Shown here: positions 16,724-25,705 of the stretch, in pieces
Numbering within the stretch: position 1 is the stretch's first letter
How the letters are laid out: every line of letters starts with the position of its first letter
Assembly (NCBI RefSeq): GCF_900172275.1
Contig: NZ_FWFT01000001.1
Coordinates: forward strand, 979,058 to 1,043,057
Direction: 5' to 3'
Length of the DNA: 64,000 nucleotides
From: Pseudooctadecabacter jejudonensis
GTDB lineage: Bacteria > Pseudomonadota > Alphaproteobacteria > Rhodobacterales > Rhodobacteraceae
The notes under the pieces: model-generated
What the model saw: only the letters and a program-made list of their open reading frames with translations
The model's database searches: none
What the model was told of the DNA's origin: nothing
Translations under genes and position numbers: made by a program

Positions 16724-17625
16724 GTCACCAACACCAAAACAACCACCGACAGCAACACAAGGCCGCCGCCCAGAATTTCGCGCGCCACCACTTTTTCGCG
16801 GAAAATAAAGACGGACATGGCCAAGGACATCAGCATTTCCACCTGCCCCACCGCGTTGACATAGGCGACCGTCTGCATCGTAAAGGCCACGAACCAGCAG
16901 GTCGATCCGATCATACTGGTGATCCCGACCAGACCCGCCGTGCGCCATGCCGCCAAAACACGGCCAATCTCACCGGCTTCAAACAAACGCATGTATAGGG
17001 CCATGGCGAGGCTTTGGCCCATTGTGACGCAGGCCAAGGTCAGCGTTGCCCGCAAAAAGACATCGCCCCCCTCAAGCGACAACGACGCTCCGCGATAGCC
17101 CACGCCCGAACACCCAAACAGAACGCCTGACATAAGGCCAAGCCCAACCGCGCGGTTGAAAATGCGCCGGTGCCATGGTTGCGCCGACCTCTCTGGCGGG
17201 TCCGACAGAACAACCGTGCCCACAAGGCCGATCAGGATCGCAACAATCGCCCAAACCGTCACCCCTTCGCCCAAGATCAACAGGCCAACGCCCACGGACA
17301 TCAACACTTCAGTCTTCTTGAACGTGATCCCGACAGCAAAGTTGCGATAGGCAAACAATGCCACCACACACATAGTGGCCAAAATTTGCGCCGCGCCCCC
17401 AAAGGCGGCATAGGCCCAAAACTCAGCCGGAATGGCAGGCAAGGCCTGCGCCGTGACGCTGGCATAGATCCAGACCCCGGCCACAACCAACGGCGCAGAA
17501 TACATAAACCGCGCAAAGGTCGCGCCCGCCGTGCTCAACCGTGAGGCCGATAGGTGACGTTGCAACCCAAACCGCACCGCCTGCGCGGTGGCGGCCAACA
17601 GCGTGACATAAATCCAAGGCTCCAT
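16720..17625 (-). CDS. EamA/DMT-family permease
   Basis: 301 residues with ten predicted membrane helices in two EamA halves (about 1-140 and 155-301). Segments such as VVALFAYRNFAVGITFKKTEVLM and FVAFTMQTVAYVNAVGQVEMLMSLAMSVFIFREKV are typical of drug/metabolite transporter permeases. The substrate is unknown. The gene stands alone; its stop overlaps the convergent Nudix gene by 4 bp. Confidence 0.85.
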   Translation of the reverse strand: MEPWIYVTLLAATAQAVRFGLQRHLSASRLSTAGATFARFMYSAPLVVAGVWIYASVTAQALPAIPAEFWAYAAFGGAAQILATMCVVALFAYRNFAVGITFKKTEVLMSVGVGLLILGEGVTVWAIVAILIGLVGTVVLSDPPERSAQPWHRRIFNRAVGLGLMSGVLFGCSGVGYRGASLSLEGGDVFLRATLTLACVTMGQSLAMALYMRLFEAGEIGRVLAAWRTAGLVGITSMIGSTCWFVAFTMQTVAYVNAVGQVEMLMSLAMSVFIFREKVVAREILGGGLVLLSVVVLVLVT

Positions 17626-17666
17626 GCCCCCTCATGGCTCAGAACGCTGCCAGTTGCCAGCCGCCC

Positions 17667-17713
17667 GTTTCTTTGGGTCTCAAATACCTTCGGGGTCTGG
17701 GGCAGCGCCCCAG
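17667..17713. repeat. Dispersed element and CTGGGGCAGCGCCCCAG palindrome
   Basis: TTTCTTTGGGTCTCAAATA variant (17667-17689) followed by the 17-bp palindrome at 17697-17713. It lies between the permease start and the end of the carnitine operon, 20 bp past the SDR stop, and may terminate that operon. Confidence 0.65.
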
Positions 17714-17732
17714 TCCGTCACCGCCTCAAGCC

Positions 17733-18488
17733 TCAAGGCTTCGGGTCGGGGTTCTCCGTATGACCATCCACCGAAATCACCTGCCCCGATACGCGCCCCG
17801 CCCCGTCCGAGGCCAAGAACACCGCCATCTGCGCCACATCTTCAGCCCGCACAAAACACCGCATCGACGTGCCAGAGGCATAGCCCCGGAACACCTCGTC
17901 CCGCGTCATGCCCTTCGCCTCCGCCTCGCGCTCCATGACGCCCTCCATGCGCGGGCCCTCAACGGCTCCGGGGCAAATCGCATTGGCGCGCACGCCGAAG
18001 GGGCCCAATTCCATCGCCAGTGTTTTCATCAACCCGATGACCCCCCACTTGGCCGCTGCATAAGGCGCGCGATTGGGATAGCCGTTCACTCCGGCCGTCG
18101 ATGACGTCAGCACAATCGCGCCAGCCCCCGCCGCTTTCATCAAGGGGGCTGCATATTTCGCCGTCAGAAACGCACCGCCCAGTGTAACGTCGACGCAAGC
18201 CTGCCAGTCGGCCCAGCTGACGTCCTCCACCAGGGCCGTGGGCCCCGCCACGCCTGCGTTGGCGCAAACCACATCGACACCGCCCGCCGCGGCGATCTCG
18301 GCGAAAAACGCCTTCATCGCCGCGTCATCCGACACATCCACCGGGCGCGTGGTCCAGCGGGCCGGACAGGCCGCCAAGGCCGCCTCATCCACATCTGTCA
18401 CCCAAACGTCGTCGCCGGCCGCGTCAAACGCCTCCCCCATCGCACGCCCGATGCCCGAGGCCCCGGCGGTGATCAAAACCCGTCTCAC
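17733..18488 (-). CDS. SDR-family oxidoreductase, last gene of carnitine operon
   Basis: 251 residues, classical short-chain dehydrogenase. The cofactor motif is TAGASGIG, the NAG motif is CANAGVAG, and the catalytic Ser and YAAAK are in LTSSTAGVNGYPNRAPYAAAKWG. The Asp-rich strand VTDVDE suggests NAD preference. It overlaps the carnitine dehydrogenase gene by 4 bp. A role in handling the acetoacetate or 3-hydroxybutyrate released by carnitine cleavage is inferred from context; the true substrate is unproven. Confidence 0.8.
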   Translation of the reverse strand: MRRVLITAGASGIGRAMGEAFDAAGDDVWVTDVDEAALAACPARWTTRPVDVSDDAAMKAFFAEIAAAGGVDVVCANAGVAGPTALVEDVSWADWQACVDVTLGGAFLTAKYAAPLMKAAGAGAIVLTSSTAGVNGYPNRAPYAAAKWGVIGLMKTLAMELGPFGVRANAICPGAVEGPRMEGVMEREAEAKGMTRDEVFRGYASGTSMRCFVRAEDVAQMAVFLASDGAGRVSGQVISVDGHTENPDPKP

Positions 18489-19960
18489 CCGCGTTTGCCC
18501 ACCGCAGCACCCGCGCCGTCAGGCTGCGGCAAGGCCGCATGGGCTGCGGCCAAACGCGCCAGCGGGTCCGCGACACTTGGCGCGGGATCGCTGGCGCGGC
18601 GGGTCTCAAGGCTCACGTGGATCAACATATGCTCACCCGTGGCCAACAAACGGTCCCCTTCGAACATACGATGAAACAGATGCATCTTCTTGCCCGCCCC
18701 CTCCAGCACTTGGCTCTCGATCCGGATGCGCGCGCCTGCGTGGACCTCATCCAGATGGCGGATATGGGTCTCGGCGGTGAAATAACTGCCGCCCTGTTCG
18801 ATATAGTCAGGCGTGCAGCCCACAATCAGCATCAACCGGTCTGTGGCATCACCAAAGGCCTGCAAATACCGCGCCTCGTTCATGTGGCCGTTGTAATCTG
18901 TCCAATCAATCGGCACCGCGCGATCGACAGTCAAAACCGGCGCGCCCAGATCGGCCAGGTCTTCCAACGTTTCAGCAATCGCACCACGGGCCGCCAGCGC
19001 GCGATCATGCTGCGCCATGACCGCCCCTGCCCCCCAATCGCGCGCCTTCAGGCTGCGCATCATGCCCACCAGATTGGCGTCGCGGTGGCGCTCCAATTCG
19101 CGGATCGAATACTGACCCGATTGCGCGTCGGACTGATCCGCGATCTGATCGATCAGATCCTCCGTCAACTCTGGCACATCCATCAGCTTCGTCCAGGGCC
19201 AGCTCAGGCACGGGCCGAATTGTTCAATGAAATGCCGCATCCCTGCTTCGCCCCCCGCAATGCGGTAGGTCTCAAACAGCCCCATCTGCGCCCAGCGCAG
19301 ACCAAACCCCATGCGGATCGCCTCGTCGATCTCCTGCGTGGTCGCCACCCCGTCACGGACCAACCACAGCGCCTCGCGCCACACGGCCTCAAGGAACCGA
19401 TCGGCAATATGTGCGTCGATCTCCTTTTTGACGTGCAACGGATACATCCCGATGCTCTCCAGAACCTTTTGCGCCCAGGCCACAGCACGGGCGTCATGGG
19501 CCTCCCCCGGCACCAGCTCAACCAAGGGCAACAGATACACGGGGTTGAACGGATGGGTCACGACAATTTGGCTGGGGTCCTTGGCCCCCTGCTGCAACTG
19601 GGACGGCTTGAACCCCGACGTGGAAGACCCAATCACGGCCTCTGCGTCCAGATGCGCCTGCACCTCAGCGAACACGCGGTGCTTGATCTCCAGCCGCTCC
19701 GGCACGCTTTCCTGCACCCAAGACGCCCCCGCAACCGCCTCCTTGATCGTGTCGTGAAACGTCAAGGTCCCCTCGTCGGGCAGCGCCATATCATAAAGCC
19801 CCGGCAACGACGCGCGGGCATTGTCCAAAACCTCCCCGATCTTGCGCGCGGCCTCTGGGTCGGGGTCAAACACCCGCACATCCCACCCGTTGAGAAGGAA
19901 CCGGGCCGCCCAGCCGCCGCCAATCACCCCACCGCCAATGATCGTTGCAATCCGTGTCAT
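18485..19960 (-). CDS. lcdH: Carnitine 3-dehydrogenase fused to thioesterase
   Basis: 491 residues. The N-terminal 3-hydroxyacyl-CoA dehydrogenase-like fold has the NAD motif IIGGGVIGGGWAARF and the SSTSGFKPSQLQQG and HPFNPVYLLPLVELVPG signatures of L-carnitine dehydrogenase. From about residue 345 a hotdog thioesterase follows (VDWTDYNGHMNE-type motif, here IDWTDYNGHMNEARYLQAFGDATD). It oxidises carnitine to 3-dehydrocarnitine and hydrolyses betainyl-CoA. The fusion is known in related alphaproteobacteria. ATG follows AAGGAT, 9 bp after the lipoprotein gene; overlaps SDR by 4 bp. Confidence 0.9.
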   Translation of the reverse strand: MTRIATIIGGGVIGGGWAARFLLNGWDVRVFDPDPEAARKIGEVLDNARASLPGLYDMALPDEGTLTFHDTIKEAVAGASWVQESVPERLEIKHRVFAEVQAHLDAEAVIGSSTSGFKPSQLQQGAKDPSQIVVTHPFNPVYLLPLVELVPGEAHDARAVAWAQKVLESIGMYPLHVKKEIDAHIADRFLEAVWREALWLVRDGVATTQEIDEAIRMGFGLRWAQMGLFETYRIAGGEAGMRHFIEQFGPCLSWPWTKLMDVPELTEDLIDQIADQSDAQSGQYSIRELERHRDANLVGMMRSLKARDWGAGAVMAQHDRALAARGAIAETLEDLADLGAPVLTVDRAVPIDWTDYNGHMNEARYLQAFGDATDRLMLIVGCTPDYIEQGGSYFTAETHIRHLDEVHAGARIRIESQVLEGAGKKMHLFHRMFEGDRLLATGEHMLIHVSLETRRASDPAPSVADPLARLAAAHAALPQPDGAGAAVGKRG

Positions 19961-19969
19961 CGTTTATCC

Positions 19970-20506
19970 TTACTGTTCCGCCAGTTGGCCCAAATCGTAG
20001 CCATACCAGTCTAAAATCTCCCGCGCCGCCGCGATGCGGTCCGTCCCACCTGTTGCCGAACGGTCAAGAATGGCCACAAACGTCCCATCCGGATCCCCAA
20101 GAGCGACCGTCCGGCGGTCGAAATCCATCCACAGTACCCAGAAAAACGTGTCCGGTTCCGTGGAATCCAACAGCGAAGATCCAGCCCAGCGTCCCGGCCC
20201 CACTTGGTCAAATGCAAAGCTTATAAAGAAGGGCAGATCCCCTGGCGCCAGCCCATCTGCCGGCGGGATGGGGGACAATATCAACTGGTCATCGCGAACA
20301 CCGAAATTCACAAGCATACCAGTCGCCAGGAAATTCCCCACGGACTGACGCACCCGCCATGATCCGTCCAAATCCTGGGCCGTCACATCCACCTGAGATG
20401 CAAAAGGCGCGGTCGGATTGCGCAACAGGGACACGTCGGCGGGCGGCGGCGCAGCCTCCGCACAGGCCATCAGCCCCGCAAACGCCACGATGATCAAAGG
20501 TCGCAA
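19970..20506 (-). CDS. Lipoprotein, lipocalin-like, in carnitine operon
   Basis: 178 residues. Lipobox LMAC near residue 15 implies a membrane lipoprotein. The mature part has short beta-rich segments (DLDGSWRVRQSVG, GRWAGSSLLDS, EPDTFFWVLWMDFDRRTVALGDPDG) resembling a small lipocalin barrel. It starts at TTG 20506, supported by GAGGAGG 7 bp before it, and overlaps the preceding small lipoprotein gene by 13 bp. Its place between carnitine enzymes suggests periplasmic binding or storage of a pathway compound, but no activity is known. Confidence 0.65.
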   Translation of the reverse strand: MRPLIIVAFAGLMACAEAAPPPADVSLLRNPTAPFASQVDVTAQDLDGSWRVRQSVGNFLATGMLVNFGVRDDQLILSPIPPADGLAPGDLPFFISFAFDQVGPGRWAGSSLLDSTEPDTFFWVLWMDFDRRTVALGDPDGTFVAILDRSATGGTDRIAAAREILDWYGYDLGQLAEQ

Positions 20507-20658
20507 AACGCACCCTCCTCAGCCACGACGATCCGTCCACCGTTCCCAATGCAGGTCGTTTCCTCAACCATGGTCACGCCAAACACTTCTGGCAGCGGCG
20601 GCGCGTCCGTCGCCACAGCGCAGGCCGACAACATGGCAACGGCGGCCACCGCCCTCAC
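20494..20658 (-). CDS. Small lipoprotein (54 aa) in carnitine operon
   Basis: Starts at GTG 20658, overlapping the BKACE stop (GTGA). It encodes a short hydrophobic lead with lipobox LSAC at Cys13 and a mature peptide of about 42 residues containing Cys36 and Cys52 (TTCIGNGGRIVVAEEGAFC). The two cysteines may form a disulfide. The coupled start, the lipobox and the in-frame overlap into the next lipoprotein gene support it being real. No family recognised. Confidence 0.6.
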   Translation of the reverse strand: MRAVAAVAMLSACAVATDAPPLPEVFGVTMVEETTCIGNGGRIVVAEEGAFCDL

Positions 20659-21566
20659 CCCTTGGGCGCCCGTTTGGTCAGCCCCAGTTTGGTCCGCACC
20701 TCCTCTGGGCCGATGACTCGCGCGCCCAGGTTTTCGATGATCCCATGGGCGCGTTCCACAAGCTGGGCATTCGTGGCCAAAACCCCGCGATCCAGCATCA
20801 GGTTGTCCTCCAACCCCACGCGCACATTGCCCCCCGCCAGCACCGACGCCGCGACATAAGGCATCTGTGACCGCCCCAGACCAAAGGCCGAGAACGTCCA
20901 GTCGTCGGGCACATTGTTCACCATCGCCATAAAGGTGTTCAGGTCATCAGGCGCGCCCCAAGGCACCCCCATGCACAGCTGCACAAGGGCGTTAGGCTCC
21001 AATATGCCCTCCGCCACCAACTGCTTGGCAAACCACAAATGGCCCGTATCAAAGGCCTCAATCTCGGGCTTTACGCCAAGGTCTGTCATCATCTGCCCCA
21101 TGGCCCGCAACATGCCCGGCGTGTTGGTCATGACGTAATCGGCCTCGGCAAAGTTCATGGTGCCGCAATCCAGTGTGCAGATCTCAGGCAGGCATTCGGC
21201 CACATGGGCCATCCGTTCGGTCGCCCCCACCATGTCGGTGCCCTCCACAACAGGCAAAGGGCTTTCCACGCCACCAAAAACGATGTCGCCGCCCATGCCC
21301 GCGGTCAGGTTCAACACCACATCCACATCCGCCGACCGGATGCGGTCCGTAACCTCTCGGTACAGCGCCAACGCCCGCGACGGCACACCGGTTTCGGGGT
21401 CGCGCACATGGCAATGCACCACAGCAGCCCCCGCCGATGCCGCATCAATCGCACTGTCTGCGATCTGTTGCGGAGACCGCGGCACATGCGGACTGCGGTC
21501 TTGCGTACTGCCCGAACCGGTCACAGCGGCGGTGATAAAAACCTCTCGGTTCATGGCAAGTGGCAT
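20655..21566 (-). CDS. BKACE (DUF849) family, probable 3-dehydrocarnitine cleavage enzyme
   Basis: 303 residues. BKACE barrel with motifs ITAAVTGSGS, GAAVVHCHVRDPETG (metal-binding HxH), LNLTAGMGGD and VGLEDNLML. The family condenses acetyl-CoA with a beta-keto acid, releasing acetoacetate and a new CoA ester. With carnitine dehydrogenase and a thioesterase in the same operon, the substrate should be 3-dehydrocarnitine, giving betainyl-CoA. Start ATG 21566 is chosen because GGGAGG lies 5 bp before it. First gene of the operon. Confidence 0.88.
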   Translation of the reverse strand: MPLAMNREVFITAAVTGSGSTQDRSPHVPRSPQQIADSAIDAASAGAAVVHCHVRDPETGVPSRALALYREVTDRIRSADVDVVLNLTAGMGGDIVFGGVESPLPVVEGTDMVGATERMAHVAECLPEICTLDCGTMNFAEADYVMTNTPGMLRAMGQMMTDLGVKPEIEAFDTGHLWFAKQLVAEGILEPNALVQLCMGVPWGAPDDLNTFMAMVNNVPDDWTFSAFGLGRSQMPYVAASVLAGGNVRVGLEDNLMLDRGVLATNAQLVERAHGIIENLGARVIGPEEVRTKLGLTKRAPKG

Positions 21567-21794
21567 GACGGCCTCCCTCATCTGATGTCACAGTCCCTCG
21601 GCGACCTTACCCCGACGCACTTGACACGCAAGCCTTCAAAGGCGACGTTCCGCCCCATGAAAACCGACGCCTGTACATTGTACTTTAGCACCGCCCCCTA
21701 ACGGCGGCTGGTTTTCTGCACCCCTATGATTTGCAAACCAACCCCGCCGCACCGGCGTGGTAAGACATGCGCGGTTGCCGCCAAAGGACCAACC

Positions 21795-22265
21795 ATGCCC
21801 CTCCCTGACCTCACCGTGCGCTGCGCCAAACCGTCCGACCTGCCCGATATCCTGTCCATGATCAAAGCGCTCAGCGCCTTTCACGGCGACACGGCATCCG
21901 TCACCCTATCCGCCCTGCAAGAGATTTTCTTCGGACCAGCAGACCAAGGCCACGCCCTCATCGCCTGCCAACATGGCACCCCCCTGGGCTACGCGGGCCT
22001 TACGCCCACAACGGTCCTGCACGAAGGCAAAATCCGCCTCGACATTCACCACCTCTACGTGAGCGAACCCGCCAGATCCCAAGGGGTCGGCACAGCCCTG
22101 ATCGCCGCCGCCAAACGCCACGCCATCGCCAGCGGCGCCACACGGCTGACAATCGGAACCGACCCCGGAAATGCCACCGCCATCGCCGCCTACCGCGCCA
22201 TGCCCGCCTTGAGCGAAATCACCGGCGCAGGCCCGCGCTTTGCCATCAATCTTGGCGCGCCCTAG
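21795..22265 (+). CDS. GNAT-family N-acetyltransferase
   Basis: 156 residues. The GNAT acetyl-CoA motif is visible in LYVSEPARSQGVGTALIAAAKRHAIASGATRLTIGT (R-x2-G-x-G/A pattern as RSQGVGTAL), with an N-terminal substrate half beginning TVRCAKPSDLPDIL. Acetyl acceptor unknown. Start ATG 21795 follows AAAGGA; an upstream in-frame ATG at 21726 is less likely. Stands alone, with a dispersed repeat at its 3' end. Confidence 0.85.
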   Translation: MPLPDLTVRCAKPSDLPDILSMIKALSAFHGDTASVTLSALQEIFFGPADQGHALIACQHGTPLGYAGLTPTTVLHEGKIRLDIHHLYVSEPARSQGVGTALIAAAKRHAIASGATRLTIGTDPGNATAIAAYRAMPALSEITGAGPRFAINLGAP

Positions 22266-22267
22266 GC

Positions 22268-22346
22268 TTCTTTGGGTCAAAAATACCTTCGCCGAAGGCC
22301 AGAGTTTTGCAAAAACTCTGAACCCAAAATCTGTCACAGATTTTGG
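22268..22346. terminator. Dispersed element followed by two hairpins between convergent genes
   Basis: TTTGGGTCAAAAATACC core at 22268-22288, then hairpin 22300-22320 (arms CAGAGTTTT and AAAACTCTG) and hairpin 22324-22346 (arms CCAAAATCTG and CAGATTTTGG). The AT-rich arms give U-runs in both directions, fitting a bidirectional terminator for the acetyltransferase and the aldo-keto reductase. Confidence 0.75.
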
Positions 22347-22351
22347 CCCGC

Positions 22352-23392
22352 TCAATACGGCATCGGATGCGCGCGGTGGGCAAGGTCGATATCCTCGAGA
22401 ACCTCCTCGCTCAGCTCAAGGTCCTTACCGGCCAGCAAATGGGACAGCTGATCACTGGTCGTGGCCCCAAAAATCGCACTGACCGCAAACGGGCGCGACC
22501 TTTGCCAAGCCATGGCCATATGCGCCAAATCAAGCCCGTGTTTGTCCGCCACCGCCGCATAGGCTTCAACCGCTTCATGTGCGCGGTCGGTGCGACGTCC
22601 GCCCAATGTGCCGCCGATATCCATCCGCGATCCGGCAGGCACCTGACCGCCGCGATACTTGCCGGTCAGCAAGCCTGCGCCCAAGGGCGAGAACGAAAAA
22701 CACACCACGTCTTCGTTGTGCGACACCTCTGCCATATCCGTATCATACAGCCGGCACAGCAGCGAATATTCGTTCTGCACGGACGCCACCCGCGGCCCGC
22801 CCACCTGTTCGGCCACATCAATCCACTTGGTCGTGCCCCAGGCACTTTCGTTGCTCAACCCAAAGGCGCGGATCTTGCCCGCCTTTTGGGCCTGACCCAG
22901 CTTTTCCAAAATCCCCGCCATGTGATCCAAGGTCGCCGCACGGTCCTGACCGCGCGGATCAAACGTCCAGTTCTTGCGGAACATGTAAGACCCCCGCATC
23001 GGCCAATGCAGTTGGTAAAGGTCAATGTAGTCGGTGCCCAAACGCTGCAAATTGGCATCCAGAAGCGTCAAGATGTTGTCGGGGCTAAACCCTTCCCCGC
23101 CGCGCGCCATGGGCGTATCACCGGCAGCCTTGGTGGCGATCACAACCTCGTCGCGCCGCCCCGAACTGCGCAGCCAATCCGCAATGCACCGTTCCACATC
23201 GCCCACCGTTTCCGTGCGGATCGGGTTCACCGGATACATCTCAGCGGTGTCCAGAAAGTTGATCCCCGCCTCCAACGACATATCGATCTGGCGGTGCGCA
23301 TCTTCGGCCGGGGTCTGACGGGTGTAGGTCATCGTGCCCAGGCACCAATCGCTGACCATGATCCCCGTGCGCCCCAATTCAATCCTCTTCAT
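22352..23392 (-). CDS. Aldo/keto reductase, Tas-like
   Basis: 346 residues. AKR catalytic tetrad: Asp and Tyr in FLDTAEMYP, Lys in IATKAAGD, His in DLYQLHWP. The C-terminal NADPH-binding region includes SPLGAGLLTGKY and GATTSDQL. Length and the long internal loop (RGSYMFRKNWTFDPRGQDRAAT) match the E. coli Tas subgroup. It reduces carbonyls with NADPH; natural substrate unknown. The 95-bp gap to the divergent hypothetical gene at 23488 holds the promoters. Confidence 0.9.
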   Translation of the reverse strand: MKRIELGRTGIMVSDWCLGTMTYTRQTPAEDAHRQIDMSLEAGINFLDTAEMYPVNPIRTETVGDVERCIADWLRSSGRRDEVVIATKAAGDTPMARGGEGFSPDNILTLLDANLQRLGTDYIDLYQLHWPMRGSYMFRKNWTFDPRGQDRAATLDHMAGILEKLGQAQKAGKIRAFGLSNESAWGTTKWIDVAEQVGGPRVASVQNEYSLLCRLYDTDMAEVSHNEDVVCFSFSPLGAGLLTGKYRGGQVPAGSRMDIGGTLGGRRTDRAHEAVEAYAAVADKHGLDLAHMAMAWQRSRPFAVSAIFGATTSDQLSHLLAGKDLELSEEVLEDIDLAHRAHPMPY

Positions 23393-23487
23393 CCGCCAAC
23401 CCTTTCGATGTGTCTATTTCGCCGTCAGCGTGACAATAGCGGGGCCGCATCGCTTCACAAGGGGCGAGGACGCTGTAGACTGGGGCC

Positions 23488-23862
23488 ATGTCGGATGATC
23501 TGGACAAAATACTGCGCGACGAAGACCGTGAACGCGCCCGCATGGGGCTCCGCGATGTGGGCGTCTGGGGCGGTTGGGTCGTGCTGATCGGCACCGTGCT
23601 GGCCGTGGCAATTTTCGTGGCCAACGGATCCCAGAACACCCACCATGTGGTGGGCGTTGTTGAGCAATCGCTCCCCCCATCCGCGCCGGATGCAGGCACC
23701 GTACACCTGCGCGTCCTTGTTGACGGCACGCAGATCACCCTCGCCCTGCCCACCCAGATCGCCCCGCCAGACCCGGGCGACACGCTGTGTCTGCGCGCCG
23801 CCGACCACCGGCTGACGGGCCACAGATCCTACGTGAATGTCGACGACAGTTTTTGCAGCTGA
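23488..23862 (+). CDS. Hypothetical single-pass membrane protein
   Basis: 124 residues. A charged cytoplasmic N-terminus (MSDDLDKILRDEDRERARM), one membrane helix (VGVWGGWVVLIGTVLAVAIFVA) and a periplasmic domain with VVEQSLPPSAPDAGTVHLRVLVDGTQITLALP and two cysteines (Cys near 100 and 123) that could pair. No family is recognised. It precedes the MFS gene by 70 bp on the same strand. Confidence 0.6.
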   Translation: MSDDLDKILRDEDRERARMGLRDVGVWGGWVVLIGTVLAVAIFVANGSQNTHHVVGVVEQSLPPSAPDAGTVHLRVLVDGTQITLALPTQIAPPDPGDTLCLRAADHRLTGHRSYVNVDDSFCS

Positions 23863-23932
23863 TCGCGCGCTTCGCCCTTGCTGATGTCGTTTCCCGCTAG
23901 ACGCGCGCGGCTTTTGCGCGGCTTATGGGGAC

Positions 23933-25156
23933 ATGCGCCTGCTGTTGTCCTTTGCCGCCCTGTTCCTCTCTGCCCTGCTGTTGCAGCTGTCTTCAGGCGG
24001 GGTTGGCCCGCTGGATGCGCTCACGGGGTTGGACCAAGGCTTCACCCGGGGCGAGGTCGGCGTCTTGGGCTCAATGCATTTCTTAGGCTTCTTCATCGGC
24101 TGCTGGTGGGCCCCGCGGCTGATGGGCGACGTGGGCCACAGCCGCGCCTTTGCGGTCTTCACCTCCATGGGGGCGATTGGGCTTGCGGGGCACATCCTGA
24201 TCATCGACGCCACGGTCTGGGCGTTTCTGCGCATCGGATCCGGCATCTGTATCGCAGGCTGCTACACCGTCATCGAAAGCTGGCTGCAAGCCAAAGTCAC
24301 AAACGAAAACCGGGGCCGCGCCATGGGCACTTACCGTGTGGTGGACATGGGCGGTTCGCTGGTGGCGCAGCTTATGATCGGATCGCTTGCCTCTCTGGAA
24401 ACCTATGTGGCCTATAATCTGCTGACGATCCTGTGTTGCGCCTCCCTTCTTCCCCTTGCGCTGACCCGCGTTCCCCAGCCCGAAACGCCCTCCGCCCCGC
24501 GCCTGCGCCCTGGCCTTGCATGGCATATGTCACCCCTCGCCGTGGTGGGCGTGCTGGTGGCGGCCCTGTCCAGCGCATCGTTCCGCATGGTGGGCCCGAT
24601 CTACGGGCAAGAGGTCGGCCTGGCCGCCAGCCAGATCGGTCTGTTTTTGGCGGCATTCGTGGCAGGCGGCGCCATCGCGCAATATCCCACAGGCTGGCTG
24701 GCCGACAAATACGACCGCCGCTGGGTGCTGGTGTGGCTGTCGGTGGCCTCTGTGGTGTCCTGTGCGGTCACCGTGGCCTCTGCGGGAATGGGCACCGCGG
24801 GCATCATGGCGGCGGCTGCGTTCTTTGGGTTCACGACGTTTCCCGTGTATTCGGTCGCGGCCTCCCACGCCCATGACTTCGCAACCTCCGACCAACGGGT
24901 CGAGCTTTCCGCCGCGCTGATGTTCTTCTACGCCGCAGGCGCCATCGCCGCCCCCTGGGCCACATCGCGCCTGATTGACGCCTTCGGGCCGGGGGCGCTG
25001 TTCTACTTCATCTCGGCGGGCCATGTCGCACTGGTTGTCTACGGCCTCAGCCGTATGAAAGTTCGCGACACCCCCGAAGACCGGACCCCTTACGTCTACG
25101 CCCCGCGCACGTCCTTCACCATCGGTCGGTTGCTCAGACGGGCGCGGGACAGATAG
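23933..25156 (+). CDS. MFS transporter, YcaD-like
   Basis: 407 residues, twelve predicted helices. MFS features include LGSMHFLGFFIGCWWAPRLMGDVGHSRAFAVF and the central GWLADKYDRRWVLVWL signature (G-x-LaDkyDRR). The pattern CYTVIESWLQAKVTNENRGRAMGTYRVVDMGGS is typical of the YcaD group of uncharacterised exporters. Substrate unknown. The stop is adjacent to the convergent small ORF at 25157. Confidence 0.9.
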   Translation: MRLLLSFAALFLSALLLQLSSGGVGPLDALTGLDQGFTRGEVGVLGSMHFLGFFIGCWWAPRLMGDVGHSRAFAVFTSMGAIGLAGHILIIDATVWAFLRIGSGICIAGCYTVIESWLQAKVTNENRGRAMGTYRVVDMGGSLVAQLMIGSLASLETYVAYNLLTILCCASLLPLALTRVPQPETPSAPRLRPGLAWHMSPLAVVGVLVAALSSASFRMVGPIYGQEVGLAASQIGLFLAAFVAGGAIAQYPTGWLADKYDRRWVLVWLSVASVVSCAVTVASAGMGTAGIMAAAAFFGFTTFPVYSVAASHAHDFATSDQRVELSAALMFFYAAGAIAAPWATSRLIDAFGPGALFYFISAGHVALVVYGLSRMKVRDTPEDRTPYVYAPRTSFTIGRLLRRARDR

Positions 25157-25327
25157 TTACAGACCAGAGGTCGCGGCGATCGCAATGACACCGACACACA
25201 CCAAGATGATCTGGCACAGCGCGTTTTGAACACTGCGCGACAGCGGAATGCGTCGCATACATGTTGCAATCAATAGCCCCAAGCAGACGATACACACACC
25301 AGACAACAGAACGACCAAACTCATCAT
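25157..25327 (-). CDS. Small two-helix membrane protein (56 aa)
   Basis: ATG 25327 follows GAAAGG at 9 bp; an ATG nine bases earlier (25336) would abut the Shine-Dalgarno. The peptide has two hydrophobic helices (LVVLLSGVCIVCLGLLIATC and IILVCVGVIAIAATSGL) joined by MRRIPLSRSVQNALCQ, positive on the joining loop. Its stop directly abuts the MFS stop. No family known; the composition and ribosome site make it plausible. Confidence 0.45.
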   Translation of the reverse strand: MMSLVVLLSGVCIVCLGLLIATCMRRIPLSRSVQNALCQIILVCVGVIAIAATSGL

Positions 25328-25336
25328 TTCATACAT

Positions 25337-25705
25337 CCTTTCAATAAAGTTGATGTATAAAATATCGTTTATTTTCAGATACTTATAAAGAAATCACGTC
25401 GTATCGACGGATTTACCCGGCACGGTAATCAAACCGCACGACCCGATACATCGATCCGCCTAATATCATCAGATAACAAAGTGTAGCGAGATAGAATTTG
25501 CTATGATACAGTCGCAGACGGGAAGGATTCCTTAATGGAATCAAACGACAGGCATTCGATACGAATTTATAACAAATTAACAGGGATCATACACTAAGAC
25601 ACCGCACCATAGGACATACCACTCAATCATACGATCAAATGGCAAATCCTGCGATTATGCAGGCTATAATTGCGTGTTCAAACGGATCGGAAACTAGGCT
25701 GCTAA
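25337..25705. other. AT-richer intergenic region, 369 bp
   Basis: Clearly richer in A/T than its surroundings and without open frames of note. It contains a small hairpin GATTCCTTAATGGAATC and, near the right end, the inverted repeat CCTGCGATTATGCAGG (25648-25663) directly before TATAAT (25665-25670), a good -10 box for the gene at 25706. The palindrome could be an operator. Confidence 0.6.
25648..25670 (+). promoter_or_regulatory. Palindrome plus -10 box ahead of orphan gene
   Basis: CCTGC-GATTAT-GCAGG covers the spacer just upstream of a perfect TATAAT hexamer, 35 bp before the ATG at 25706. No clear -35 is present, so the palindrome may bind an activator or repressor. Confidence 0.45.
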
